Made by a program: the position numbers and the translations under genes
The notes under the pieces: model-generated
What the model saw: the letters and a program-made list of their open reading frames with translations, nothing else
Database searches by the model: none
Told to the model about the DNA's origin: nothing
Shown here: positions 7,348 to 15,458 of the stretch, in pieces
Layout of the letters: each line of letters begins with the position of its first letter
Position numbering within the stretch: the stretch's first letter is position 1
Origin: Paenibacillus silvestris
GTDB taxonomy: Bacteria; Bacillota; Bacilli; Paenibacillales; NBRC-103111
DNA length: 64,000 nucleotides
NCBI RefSeq assembly: GCF_009882985.1
Contig: NZ_WTUZ01000020.1
Span: 193,064 to 257,063 of the forward strand
Reading direction: 5' to 3'

Positions 7348-9103
7348 TTGGAACTCCTTTCTCCGATTGCAACCGGTATAATCGACGATACAACCCATCC
7401 TGCCTAATGATCTCTTCATGGCGGCCCATTTGCACGATCTTCCCTGCATCCATGACGATAATAAGATCCGCATTTTGAATCGTGGATAGCCGATGCGCAA
7501 TGACTATCGTGGTGCGATTATGAAGCAGCTTTTCCATCGACTTTTGCACATGATACTCCGTTTCACTATCCAGAGCTGATGTTCCCTCATCCAGCAATAG
7601 AATCGGCGCATCCTTTAATAAGGCACGTGCAATAGCCATACGCTGCCGTTGCCCACCAGAAAACTTGGAGCCTCTCTCCCCAATCTCGGTATCATACCCG
7701 CAAGGAAGAGATGTAATAAAGCTATGTATGCCCGCAACCGTCGCCGCCTGTATCATCTGGACATCCGTAATACCAGGTTTGGCTAGCTGCAGATTCTCTC
7801 TAACCGTACCGCTGAATAACACGGTTTCTTGGGAAACATGAGCAAATAAGCTCCTCTGTTCAGATACCGTAAGTGAAGCAGTCGAATGGCCGTTTATTGT
7901 AATCGTACCTACTTGCGGTAAGTAGAAGCCTTGAAGCAAATGAAACAAGGTTGTCTTTCCGGCCCCACTTAAACCAACAATAGCAACGACCTTCCCAGCC
8001 GGAATTTGCAAATTAAATTGATCAAAAACAGGCTTTTGCCCCTCATAGCTGAATGAAATATCTTGGAATTGAATGGATGACAACATAGGCTTGTAGGGGA
8101 TCGCCTCCGGTAAACTGACGGATTCAAGCTCTATATCCAGGATTTTAAATATTCTTTCCATAGCGGAAACGGATTTCTGAAGGCCTGCCCATTGTCCAGC
8201 GAGCTCTGTCAGTGGATATACCAAATGGTTAACAAGGTTGATGAAGGTTAATAATGCACCTACGGTAAGGATACCGTCTGAGACGTAGTAGGAACCCAAA
8301 CATAGGCTTATCAGAAAAGTGAAAGAAGCAGCCGCTTGACTCCCCACATAGAACCATCCGCGCAACTTGGCATTACGCAGCTCTAGCGCATACAGTTCTT
8401 GATTCCTACTTACATACTTGGCGAAAATGAACTTTTCCATTAGGAAAGAGCGGATAACGAACAATCCACTAAACGTTTCATTCAGCAGCACATTCATTTG
8501 CGCCACCAAATCTTGAATCAAGCGGTTATTTGTGCGAAGCATAACACCAAAAATAACGCCAGAAACCATCGCAACAGGCGCCACGAGCACGCATACGAGA
8601 GCCAGTTTCCAGCTGATTTGAAGCAAATAAATGAAAACAGCCACATAGATGAACGGCAATTTGATCAAATGAATCAGGCTGCTGCCAATAATCCCATCCA
8701 AATTATGAATATCATTGGTAAAATGAGCTAGCAGATCCCCAGAATGCTTATCATCGATATGCTTTCCTGGCAGCTGCATGATATGTTTGAAAACATCCGC
8801 CGAGAAATCCCTTTTTACCCCATTCGTTGCGATGGTCTCCCACAGAGTAGTCAAATAGGTCGATGTAATGCTTACAACAACAAGGAAACCCCCTAAGGGC
8901 ACCAACCATTTCATACGTCCAAATTGACTATGAATGGCCGCATCCGTGAGATCGCCAAAGAACCATGAGAAGGCTAGCGTTAATGCGATATCTACGAATA
9001 GCAAGAGGAATAGCCCTATGTATGCCTTGCGATGCGCAATCATGTAGGGTTTCATAATAGAGTAAGTCGTGCGAACATCTTTTATTGTCAACATGTCAAT
9101 CAT
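7313..9103 (-). CDS. ABC exporter (fused permease and ATPase), second peptide locus
   Basis: 596 residues, the full length of a half-size exporter. Six hydrophobic segments fill residues 25-310 (for example AYIGLFLLLFVDIALTLAF). The ATPase domain has Walker A GLSGAGKTTLF, the signature SGGQRQRMAIA and Walker B ILLLDEGTSAL. There is no N-terminal C39 peptidase domain, so leader removal must be done by another protein, and an S24/S26 peptidase gene lies immediately upstream. Transport of the product of the small gene at 10692-10904, or of the lasso peptide, is inferred from context. It does not duplicate the partial exporter at 1-1031 in sequence. Confidence 0.88.
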   Translation of the reverse strand: MIDMLTIKDVRTTYSIMKPYMIAHRKAYIGLFLLLFVDIALTLAFSWFFGDLTDAAIHSQFGRMKWLVPLGGFLVVVSITSTYLTTLWETIATNGVKRDFSADVFKHIMQLPGKHIDDKHSGDLLAHFTNDIHNLDGIIGSSLIHLIKLPFIYVAVFIYLLQISWKLALVCVLVAPVAMVSGVIFGVMLRTNNRLIQDLVAQMNVLLNETFSGLFVIRSFLMEKFIFAKYVSRNQELYALELRNAKLRGWFYVGSQAAASFTFLISLCLGSYYVSDGILTVGALLTFINLVNHLVYPLTELAGQWAGLQKSVSAMERIFKILDIELESVSLPEAIPYKPMLSSIQFQDISFSYEGQKPVFDQFNLQIPAGKVVAIVGLSGAGKTTLFHLLQGFYLPQVGTITINGHSTASLTVSEQRSLFAHVSQETVLFSGTVRENLQLAKPGITDVQMIQAATVAGIHSFITSLPCGYDTEIGERGSKFSGGQRQRMAIARALLKDAPILLLDEGTSALDSETEYHVQKSMEKLLHNRTTIVIAHRLSTIQNADLIIVMDAGKIVQMGRHEEIIRQDGLYRRLYRLQSEKGVPSDGHSFDTRVV

Positions 9104-9126
9104 ATCCGCGACACTCCACTGAAAGT

Positions 9127-9582
9127 CTATGCTTGCAAGCTTTCTTTACGATTTAGGTAGAATCTTAATAATAGCGCAATCATTGGAAATGTTAGAATGG
9201 TTCGTCCCCAAACATAAGCAAATAGATCCGTTGCATGGATGATCCGCCTGTTACGCTCAATGCGCGTCAGCTTCCCAATCATTTGATCCAGTGAAATAGC
9301 TTCGTCGTGCTTTAAATTGGTGTCACCCTTACAAAGGTAATGTAACTGCTGATTCCTGGTAACCATCCGGCAAAATCGGTGCGCAACCAAGTTACCGCTT
9401 GATGTGCGGAATAGAAGGATATCGCCTTTCTTTATGCTCTCCTCCTTAGTGACGATGAAGCGGCAAATATCACCTTTTTGGATAAAAGGATACATACTTG
9501 TTCCCCGTGCCGGAAGTTCAATCCAGCCTCTTCTTCTCATCACACGAATAAGAAGTTGAAAAGATTCTTTATGAAACGGCAT
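9127..9582 (-). CDS. S24/S26-family (SipW-type) signal peptidase-like protein
   Basis: 151 residues. GTSMYPFIQKGDI contains the predicted nucleophile Ser29, and VAHR gives His68, the general base of ER/SipW-type signal peptidases; KGD follows at residues 85-87. A hydrophobic stretch near the C-terminus (TILTFPMIALLLRFYL) probably anchors it in the membrane, the reverse of the usual N-terminal anchor. The start overlaps the PqqD-like gene by 14 bases. In this setting it is a good candidate for the leader protease of the second precursor, in place of a B2 protein. Alternatively it could process the neighbouring secreted proteins. Confidence 0.8.
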   Translation of the reverse strand: MPFHKESFQLLIRVMRRRGWIELPARGTSMYPFIQKGDICRFIVTKEESIKKGDILLFRTSSGNLVAHRFCRMVTRNQQLHYLCKGDTNLKHDEAISLDQMIGKLTRIERNRRIIHATDLFAYVWGRTILTFPMIALLLRFYLNRKESLQA

Positions 9583-9838
9583 ATTGGACCAAACCCCGCC
9601 CGATCATTTCTGTTAAAAATGCTTCTATATCCTCTTCGATGCTCTCGTCGACAGAGGCATATTCTTCCCGTACCGCTTCGCTTATGGAACTAACCGTCTG
9701 TGCTTCGCCGAGTAATGACCAGCAGTAGCCGCCTACTTCATTTAATTTCGTCAGAGTGAATTCATCTGTGTTCAAAATAATACATTCCGTATCCAGCTGA
9801 ATTGACTCATAATCATTCATCCGAAGGTATTTGGTCAT
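9569..9838 (-). CDS. Second PqqD-like leader-binding protein
   Basis: About 89 residues from the ATG at 9838, whose A overlaps the TAA of the kinase gene (TAATG). Features of the family are IILNTDEFTLTKLNEVGGYCWSLL and a helical C-terminus ending EEDIEAFLTEMIGRGLV. The protein would bind the leader of a RiPP precursor. The nearby small protein at 10692-10904 has a YTRP motif in the right part of its N-terminus for such binding. Close overlap with both neighbours suggests the kinase, this protein and the peptidase are made in fixed amounts. Confidence 0.82.
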   Translation of the reverse strand: MTKYLRMNDYESIQLDTECIILNTDEFTLTKLNEVGGYCWSLLGEAQTVSSISEAVREEYASVDESIEEDIEAFLTEMIGRGLVQYAVS

Positions 9839-10620
9839 TAGGATATCAACTCCCAAAATGTCTCGTTTTTTTGAAAATGCAGCTCGGAAATTGAAACCGA
9901 AGTGACCACATGCTGCAGCAGTCGGAAGATCTTCCTCGTTTCATCCAAACTGTGAGACCAATAAAACACTTTGTTCATAAGAACAAGAAGGCTATTCGAT
10001 TGGCTAAGTGGATCGATGTGATTATCCGTGGCCTGATGCAATACATAGATGTTTGTTAAAGGGCTTTTCTCACTAGCACCTGATCTGACCAGCTCACTTC
10101 GAAATGGAGAGTCGAACACGGTAATCTGACCAGGAACGATTTTAATAATAGTCGCCTCATCGGAAAGGAGTTCCCTCGGATGCGATAGCTTAGCCGCAGT
10201 AGACTTGCCAGCTCCCGAATGACCAGCAAACATGTAAGCTTTACCCTTATCTATCACGCATGATGAGTGAATCAACAGTCCCCACTGATGGTAAACCAGA
10301 TAGGAACTGTATAGATTCATCAGCGCATGTTTTAACGCCAACTCATCATGTACAGCAATGTTAGAGTCATGATAATCCAAGCTAGTCTCGATCAAATAAT
10401 CGGCCCTTTGGAAGGAAATCTTATCCGCATCTTTAGCAATTTCCACGTGATAGTCCTCAAAAGCAGTCCCATATCCCTCTTCAAGTTTAATGAAGAGATC
10501 CGGTAAAGGCTTGATTATGTTTACTACTGGAAAATTTCGCTCAATCCATTTCGTTATCTTATCGGAGTCGCACATGATTTGAATAAGATGCTCCCCAATT
10601 GTTGTGTGAATACGCGTCAT
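9838..10620 (-). CDS. Second HPr-kinase-like peptide kinase
   Basis: About 260 residues from the ATG at 10620, which follows AAGGGG at 7 bases; the open frame extends upstream into a hairpin and is not likely to be translated there. Walker A is GHSGAGKSTAAKL, followed by LLSDEATII, as in HprK-like RiPP kinases. It is shorter than the kinase at 3001-3927. Its substrate is a puzzle: the tail of the adjacent small protein has no Ser or Thr. It might act on a leader Ser or Thr, on Tyr, or on the lasso peptide. Downstream overlap with the PqqD gene marks it as part of the second set. Confidence 0.8.
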   Translation of the reverse strand: MTRIHTTIGEHLIQIMCDSDKITKWIERNFPVVNIIKPLPDLFIKLEEGYGTAFEDYHVEIAKDADKISFQRADYLIETSLDYHDSNIAVHDELALKHALMNLYSSYLVYHQWGLLIHSSCVIDKGKAYMFAGHSGAGKSTAAKLSHPRELLSDEATIIKIVPGQITVFDSPFRSELVRSGASEKSPLTNIYVLHQATDNHIDPLSQSNSLLVLMNKVFYWSHSLDETRKIFRLLQHVVTSVSISELHFQKNETFWELIS

Positions 10621-10651
10621 GGTACATCCCCTTGGGAGTTTATTCATATTT

Positions 10652-10680
10652 GAGGTCAACGGCTTTTTGCCGTTAACCTC
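10652..10680 (-). other. Intercistronic hairpin between second precursor and kinase
   Basis: On the minus strand GAGGTTAACGGC and GCCGTTGACCTC pair over 12 bp (one G-U) around a five-A loop. No run of T follows, so it is more likely an RNA stability or processing element than a terminator. It occupies the same place as the terminator after the lasso precursor. Confidence 0.6.
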
Positions 10681-10691
10681 TTCGGAAAGTT

Positions 10692-10904
10692 CTACTTATG
10701 CTTGCCATTTCCATTGCCATTTTGTGGTCCGTTATACGGCGGGTTTGGATAATTGATGCCTCCGTTCCCTTTACCAGGGTGATTCTGATTACCATGACCT
10801 TTATTCCAGCTCTGAGCTGTCTCAAAGCGAACCGGTTGTTGACTTAGAACCATTGGACGCGTATACACTTTGGGTTCCTTCTTCGTTTCATCTTTCATCG
10901 ACAT
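10692..10904 (-). CDS. Putative RiPP-like precursor with Gly/Asn/Pro-rich tail
   Basis: 70 residues behind AGGAG. The first part, MSMKDETKKEPKVYTRPMV then LSQQPVRFETAQSW, is leader-like, with a Y-x-x-P motif and a Thr in FETA. The last 37 residues consist of 10 Asn, 10 Gly, 5 Pro, 4 Lys, 3 His, 2 Gln, 2 Tyr and 1 Ile. They contain no Asp, Glu, Ser, Thr or Cys, so neither a lasso macrolactam nor a lanthipeptide ring is possible in the tail. The gene lies 8 bases after the secreted-protein gene and before kinase, PqqD, peptidase and exporter genes. I do not recognise a described family. A small surface or metal-binding protein is the main alternative to a RiPP precursor. Confidence 0.75.
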   Translation of the reverse strand: MSMKDETKKEPKVYTRPMVLSQQPVRFETAQSWNKGHGNQNHPGKGNGGINYPNPPYNGPQNGNGNGKHK

Positions 10905-10912
10905 TCGCTCTC

Positions 10913-12634
10913 CTATCGTTTCACGGTTTGGACAAGGCGTCTTGCTTCACCAAATGGCGTATCAATGATTTCATACATCCGAAGGTAAATCGTAGTTTCA
11001 AATCGATCCGAGTTAAACTCAATCGTTTGTACACCGCTAACCAACTTATTATCACCTGTAAAGGATAGCTCCTTTGAAGCCATAATTCTGTTGTTAGTAT
11101 CGGCGAACTCCACCCTCATTTTTGAAAAGCTTTGATCCACGACGATTTCGTCCTGAAGTTTAATGCCAAAATCTAAGTTCATTTTATACGAATAAGGCAT
11201 ACTTCCCTGTCCCATCGTATAGTTGGTGCTCTTTGCCCAATCATTCAAAGTGACTTGGAATGGATAGAACGCTGCATCCTTATCGTCAGTCTCATCCATA
11301 ACTTTTGTCTTAAAGGCTGCAAGTGGAAGGTTGTAGGGCTCTACGCTTTTCCCATCCGTAATTTCCATTGCCAGCTGCTCGCCGGTCTCCGCATTTGGAA
11401 TAATAAATGAGTAATAGATGACATAACTAATATTCGGGATGAGTGTTTTCACCTGCGTATTTTGTCTTGTACCCTGATATTTATTTCCGCTAATGCTTGT
11501 TAGGACCGTCTGGAACTCGGGAACCTGCAAGGGACTCTCACTTTTATTGAGCAGCTTGAACTTGGCAACGGCTGCCTTAAACCCGCCTCCCGCGCTTTCA
11601 TACACGCGAAGATCCACCATTGAAATACTGATATCTGGCCGAATTAGCTTCGTCAACGGATCAATCTGGATCGGTTTACTCCACTCATATTGTGACAATT
11701 GATTCATAAAGAACCTTACATTGTTAGCACCTGGCGGAGTGATCGTTAATCTACCGATTAAATATTCGGTATGTTTATTATCCTCGCCGACGAAGTCTTC
11801 TGGCGTCAGGACCGATAAACTTTTCAGATCCATCTTATTTCGGATTGGAATCGCATAATGGATGTAGTTCTCCTCACCCAGTTCAAGCGTGATTGGATCT
11901 TTCTCTATTCGCTTTCCGCTGTAAATCTTATTCTCTGATTTTCCATTTATCCGGAAATCAGGGATGACTGTCTTCTTATCCCCAGTATTCGTAACAAGCA
12001 ATGTAACGATCGTCATGGGACCGTCTGGCGTATTCTGTTCAGCAAGACTGACCGGCTTGTACGTCAATGTGGTAGACAGTACTGGAAGCGTAAACTTATC
12101 TTCCCACGTCTTCATCGTTGAAGGATCGGTAAGGACGGCCTTTTCACCCTTCCATTCTATGTCTGAAATGGGCAGGGATATGATTTTCTTTTCTTGCTTG
12201 GGATAGACGAATTCATCCACATCATAGAAAGAAAGTTCAATTAATGAAAAGACATCATAACGCTCAATGACCGTCATATAACTGAGTTCTACCGTTTCTT
12301 TGGGTTGAATGTTCTTGGGATTAGCCTGACTTGGACGCAGGATATATTCCAAGCCATCTTGGGTCTTAGCACGAACTTCATACTCAGGCACACCTGTTAA
12401 GCGATCCCCATCGTTGTACAAACGTACAACTGTGCCGATTCTACCTCCTTCAGAGGTTGTTTCATTTAAAACACTTTTCACTTCTACCTTGATATCGCTT
12501 GTCAATGGATAGCTTTTCACCGTCGTTGTCGATGCATATTTTTCATCGGCTGCTACATGGAAGGCCGCTGATGGAATCACTAGTGAAACGGATAAAATGA
12601 ACATAACCAACGTATGTTTCCAGTTTATTTTCAA
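10913..12634 (-). CDS. Large secreted protein of unknown function in the peptide operon
   Basis: 573 residues. A signal peptide is visible (MKINWKHTLVMFILSVSLVI then PSAAFHVAADE), with cleavage likely after the AFHVAA region. The mature part appears to contain about three similar beta-rich segments with phrases like VVRLYNDGDRLTGVPEYEV, VTLLVTNTGDKKTVIPDF and VAKFKLLNKSESPLQVPEF, each followed by a statement-like IxY stretch. This looks like repeated immunoglobulin-like domains with a common pattern of 'loss or gain of an extra acidic tail'. No catalytic motif was seen and I do not recognise the family. It lies between the membrane-fusion lipoprotein and the small precursor-like gene, so an extracellular role with either is plausible. 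Confidence 0.7.
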   Translation of the reverse strand: MKINWKHTLVMFILSVSLVIPSAAFHVAADEKYASTTTVKSYPLTSDIKVEVKSVLNETTSEGGRIGTVVRLYNDGDRLTGVPEYEVRAKTQDGLEYILRPSQANPKNIQPKETVELSYMTVIERYDVFSLIELSFYDVDEFVYPKQEKKIISLPISDIEWKGEKAVLTDPSTMKTWEDKFTLPVLSTTLTYKPVSLAEQNTPDGPMTIVTLLVTNTGDKKTVIPDFRINGKSENKIYSGKRIEKDPITLELGEENYIHYAIPIRNKMDLKSLSVLTPEDFVGEDNKHTEYLIGRLTITPPGANNVRFFMNQLSQYEWSKPIQIDPLTKLIRPDISISMVDLRVYESAGGGFKAAVAKFKLLNKSESPLQVPEFQTVLTSISGNKYQGTRQNTQVKTLIPNISYVIYYSFIIPNAETGEQLAMEITDGKSVEPYNLPLAAFKTKVMDETDDKDAAFYPFQVTLNDWAKSTNYTMGQGSMPYSYKMNLDFGIKLQDEIVVDQSFSKMRVEFADTNNRIMASKELSFTGDNKLVSGVQTIEFNSDRFETTIYLRMYEIIDTPFGEARRLVQTVKR

Positions 12635-12655
12635 GTCAAGTCACTCCAATTTTAT

Positions 12656-13939
12656 TTATTGCTCTTCAATAGCCGTCATTTGAACTTTTTGTTTATCGCT
12701 TAATTGACTTGGACTCGTCTTTACGACCAGTTCTCCCTCTTTGAGACCCGAGAGCACTTCTTGATTAGGCTCATTCAATCTGCCTAATTGAATGCTGCGT
12801 TTCTCAACGGTATCTCCTGAAAGCACGAATACAAAAGCATTGTCACCTTCTTTGACAATACTATAGGAAGGAACTGTCACCACAATTTGATCCTTCTCTT
12901 CGGTTAATTGAAGCTTAAGCTTCGTCCCAGGTTTCAGAGCCAAATCTTTGTTCGGAACCTCGAGATTAATTTCATAGGCTTTCGTTTCCGGATCGATCAC
13001 TTTGGAGAGATAACTGATAGCTCCCTTGTATTTCTCGCTCCCCCCTACGATGTAATAGGAGAGCTCAGCCTTATTACCAATTCGATTCGTTTCTGCTTCC
13101 GATAATTGGGCTTTAATTTTAATCGGGTCCAACCTTTGAATGACACCAACCTTAGCGCCAGGCTGCAGCGTCATCCCCGCTTCCATCGGCATCTCTGTCA
13201 ATAAGCCGCTTACTGTGGCTTTCACTTCGAGGTTTTTCATAGATTGGTCAAGCTGCTGCAAGTTAACCTGAGCATTTCTGAGCTGTACATCCAATTCATC
13301 AGATACTTCCTGCGGTTCTACTGCACTTAGTTTCTGTTTAAGCTGATCCAGATCCATGCGTGCACTCATCATTTGAGTTTCCATCTGATATAATTGAGCT
13401 TTAGTAACCAGTCCAATATCATAATCGTTCTTCATTTTATTGTAATTTCGTGTTAAACCCGTCATGGCTAATTCCATCTTTTGAATGGCATTGCTCATGT
13501 CTAACTTCTGGTTTTGCGTTTCTTTTTTAGCTCTTGCTTTTGCTTTTTCTATGGCATCCTGAGCTGTTTGTACAGCAAGAGCCGCGGTTTCTCTCTGCGT
13601 CTGGAGATCACCAGACCTCAATCGAAGAATCACATCGCCTTCTTGAACCATATCTCCGCGCTTCTTCAAAATTTGATCAATATCCCCGGCTGCCTTCGAT
13701 GTAATGCCGAATTGTGCTGATGATTGCGCTTCTGCCGCACGTTCTAGCGGATCACCAATTTTCTGTTTAATGACCTTGAATGCTTTAATGCTTTTCGGCG
13801 CTTGATCACTGTACATGGAATTGCTGTCTGAATTATTAACTGCCGTATCTGAGCACCCTGCCAATATGCCAATGCTTAAAGTCAAAATGCAAAGGGTTCT
13901 CACGACTTTTGGTTGCGACTTCCGCCGTTTTTTTCTCAT
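12656..13939 (-). CDS. Membrane-fusion (HlyD/RND adaptor-type) lipoprotein
   Basis: About 427 residues from the ATG at 13939; a TTG at 13978 in frame has no ribosome binding site. The N-terminus is a lipoprotein signal, with a basic start, a hydrophobic core and the lipobox ILAGC. Next come a biotinyl-lipoyl-like half (DIDQILKKRGDMVQEGDVILRL), a long coiled coil at about residues 110-220, the second half (VSGLLTEMPMEAGMTLQPG) and a beta-barrel domain. Such adaptors link an ABC or other inner-membrane exporter to the outside; in Gram-positives they often serve MacB-type exporters. No partner permease lies next to it, so it may work with the exporter at 7313-9103. Confidence 0.8.
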   Translation of the reverse strand: MRKKRRKSQPKVVRTLCILTLSIGILAGCSDTAVNNSDSNSMYSDQAPKSIKAFKVIKQKIGDPLERAAEAQSSAQFGITSKAAGDIDQILKKRGDMVQEGDVILRLRSGDLQTQRETAALAVQTAQDAIEKAKARAKKETQNQKLDMSNAIQKMELAMTGLTRNYNKMKNDYDIGLVTKAQLYQMETQMMSARMDLDQLKQKLSAVEPQEVSDELDVQLRNAQVNLQQLDQSMKNLEVKATVSGLLTEMPMEAGMTLQPGAKVGVIQRLDPIKIKAQLSEAETNRIGNKAELSYYIVGGSEKYKGAISYLSKVIDPETKAYEINLEVPNKDLALKPGTKLKLQLTEEKDQIVVTVPSYSIVKEGDNAFVFVLSGDTVEKRSIQLGRLNEPNQEVLSGLKEGELVVKTSPSQLSDKQKVQMTAIEEQ

Positions 13940-13981
13940 TGGATATAAACTCTCTCCCCTTACTTTGATTTCCCGCAATGG

Positions 13982-14647
13982 TCAAAGATACGACGACGCA
14001 TGATCGCTTTTAATTTCATTCATCACGACGCCAATTAGATTCACATTTGCAAGATGGAGCTCCTCTTTCACTTTCTTGGCAATACCACGTTTCACTTTCC
14101 CTGACTTGACGATGAGGAGTGTCCCATCGCACTTTGTTGCCATGATCTTGGCATCTGTGACCGTTAGAATGGAAGTGGTGTCTACAATAACCATGTCATA
14201 TTCCGAACTAAGCTCTGCCAATAAGATATCCATTTGGTTGGACGCTAATAATCCAGAAGGATTTTGAGGTGTTGGACCCGATGTTACAATAGATAAATTT
14301 TCAATGTAGGACTCCCGGACTATTTCATTCACAGCACTCTGATTAACGAGATAACTAGTCAGCCCTCTTCCATTATCTTCACGAAAAGTAACATGAATGG
14401 ATGGATTTCGCAGGTCTGCATCAACAAGAACCACTTTCTTGCCCGTTTGTGCGTATGCAACAGCCAGATTAATGGCCGTCGTGGTCTTCCCCTCACCTCT
14501 GCCTGAAGAAGTGACGGTAATTGTCTTGGCCTCACGACCGAAAACTGAACAGTCGATATTAAATCTTAATGATCTATAAGCTTCTGCTGCAGGAGAGTTG
14601 GGATTTCTTTGCATCATAATGGCAGAATCAGTGGCTTGTTTTGGCAT
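13982..14647 (-). CDS. CpsD/YwqD-like cytoplasmic tyrosine kinase, probably degenerate
   Basis: About 221 residues from the ATG at 14647, preceded by GGAGG at 9 bases. Walker A is GRGEGKTTT and the A' motif is KVVLVDADLR. The usual Walker B (DxPP) reads MVIVDTTSI, without the prolines. The C-terminus ends NEIKSDHASSYL with one Tyr rather than a tyrosine cluster. The nucleotide site is therefore largely intact but autophosphorylation in the usual way is doubtful. It overlaps the Wzz-like gene by about 20 bases, the normal pairing for a capsule chain-length regulator. No glycosyltransferase or polymerase gene lies nearby, so its role with the peptide genes is unclear. Confidence 0.8.
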   Translation of the reverse strand: MPKQATDSAIMMQRNPNSPAAEAYRSLRFNIDCSVFGREAKTITVTSSGRGEGKTTTAINLAVAYAQTGKKVVLVDADLRNPSIHVTFREDNGRGLTSYLVNQSAVNEIVRESYIENLSIVTSGPTPQNPSGLLASNQMDILLAELSSEYDMVIVDTTSILTVTDAKIMATKCDGTLLIVKSGKVKRGIAKKVKEELHLANVNLIGVVMNEIKSDHASSYL

Positions 14648-15389
14648 ATGCAATATCCTCCACTTTTTTCCTAGATTTATTTTTCTGCGTCGTCCTTAAT
14701 GCCTTGGTCTTTACCTTCGGTATGTAAGCTAAGGTCGAGAGTTCAAAAGCTTCTCGCACATCCTCGTCCGTTTTCAAAGTATCATCCAAAGCATCCAACA
14801 GAAGAATGATACCAATTGTAACAGCGAGCGATGCCACGAAACTGAGGATGATATACTGATTTGATTTTTGATTCACAGGGATAGGATTGTCCTGAACTTT
14901 GGCTCTATTCAGGATGGTGATATTATCAACCTTCATAATTTTGGGGATCTCAGTTTGAAAGACATCTGACACCGCATTCGCGATCTTCACTGCTCTTTCG
15001 TGTGAAAAATGTCGAGCCGTAATCGACATGACTTGCGTTTCATTGAGGTTCGAGACATTCACAATCGTAATTAATTGATCGGTGGATACATTTAAGTCGG
15101 GGTATCGTTGAACAACTTTATCCATAATAGCTGGGGTTCTAATGATTTCTTTATACGTATTAATGAGGGCCATGTTAACGCCAATTGCTCCATAATCAAT
15201 TTGCTCAGTGCCTAGTTGGTCCTGCTCGAATGTTTTATTGACAATTAGTTTGGTCGAAGCTTGATAAATCGGGACGTAATTGGCCGTCGTATACATGGCT
15301 GTAAGAAGCGTACAACCGAATACAATTAATACAATTAGCCACCAACGCTTCTTTATAATCATCAAGTATTCTTTTAAATTAATTTCCAT
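14628..15389 (-). CDS. Wzz/YwqC-like chain-length determinant protein
   Basis: 253 residues. Two membrane segments flank an external domain: KKRWWLIVLIVFGCTLLTAM near the start and YIILSFVASLAVTIGIILLL near residue 190. The proline-rich stretch NPIPVNQKSN before the second segment is typical of Wzz proteins. The ATG follows GGAGGGG and the gene is the first of the long minus-strand run, with a regulated promoter just upstream. In capsule loci these proteins activate a CpsD-type kinase and set polymer length. Here the pair heads a unit of peptide-modification genes, and no sugar polymer genes are seen. Confidence 0.82.
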   Translation of the reverse strand: MEINLKEYLMIIKKRWWLIVLIVFGCTLLTAMYTTANYVPIYQASTKLIVNKTFEQDQLGTEQIDYGAIGVNMALINTYKEIIRTPAIMDKVVQRYPDLNVSTDQLITIVNVSNLNETQVMSITARHFSHERAVKIANAVSDVFQTEIPKIMKVDNITILNRAKVQDNPIPVNQKSNQYIILSFVASLAVTIGIILLLDALDDTLKTDEDVREAFELSTLAYIPKVKTKALRTTQKNKSRKKVEDIAYAKTSH

Positions 15390-15427
15390 GTTTCCCCTCC
15401 GTGAGAAGTCCTCTTTTTTAAAATCGA

Positions 15428-15447
15428 ATGATACTATTTGTATCTTA
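15428..15447. promoter_or_regulatory. Operator candidate 1 of the peptide operon
   Basis: ATGATAC-N5-GTATCTTA, a perfect GATAC-N5-GTATC palindrome just downstream of the predicted start of transcription. A copy in the opposite orientation, with the same flanks, lies 36 bp away between the -35 and -10 boxes. Confidence 0.65.
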
Positions 15448-15458
15448 ATTCTATTACT

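Noticed and set aside
10692-10904. Second lasso peptide precursor
   Set aside because: The part after the leader-like motif has no Asp or Glu to close a ring, and no second cyclase or B2 gene is present.
14628-15389. A capsule or exopolysaccharide locus
   Set aside because: Only the Wzz-like and CpsD-like genes are present; no glycosyltransferase, polymerase or flippase gene lies on either side.
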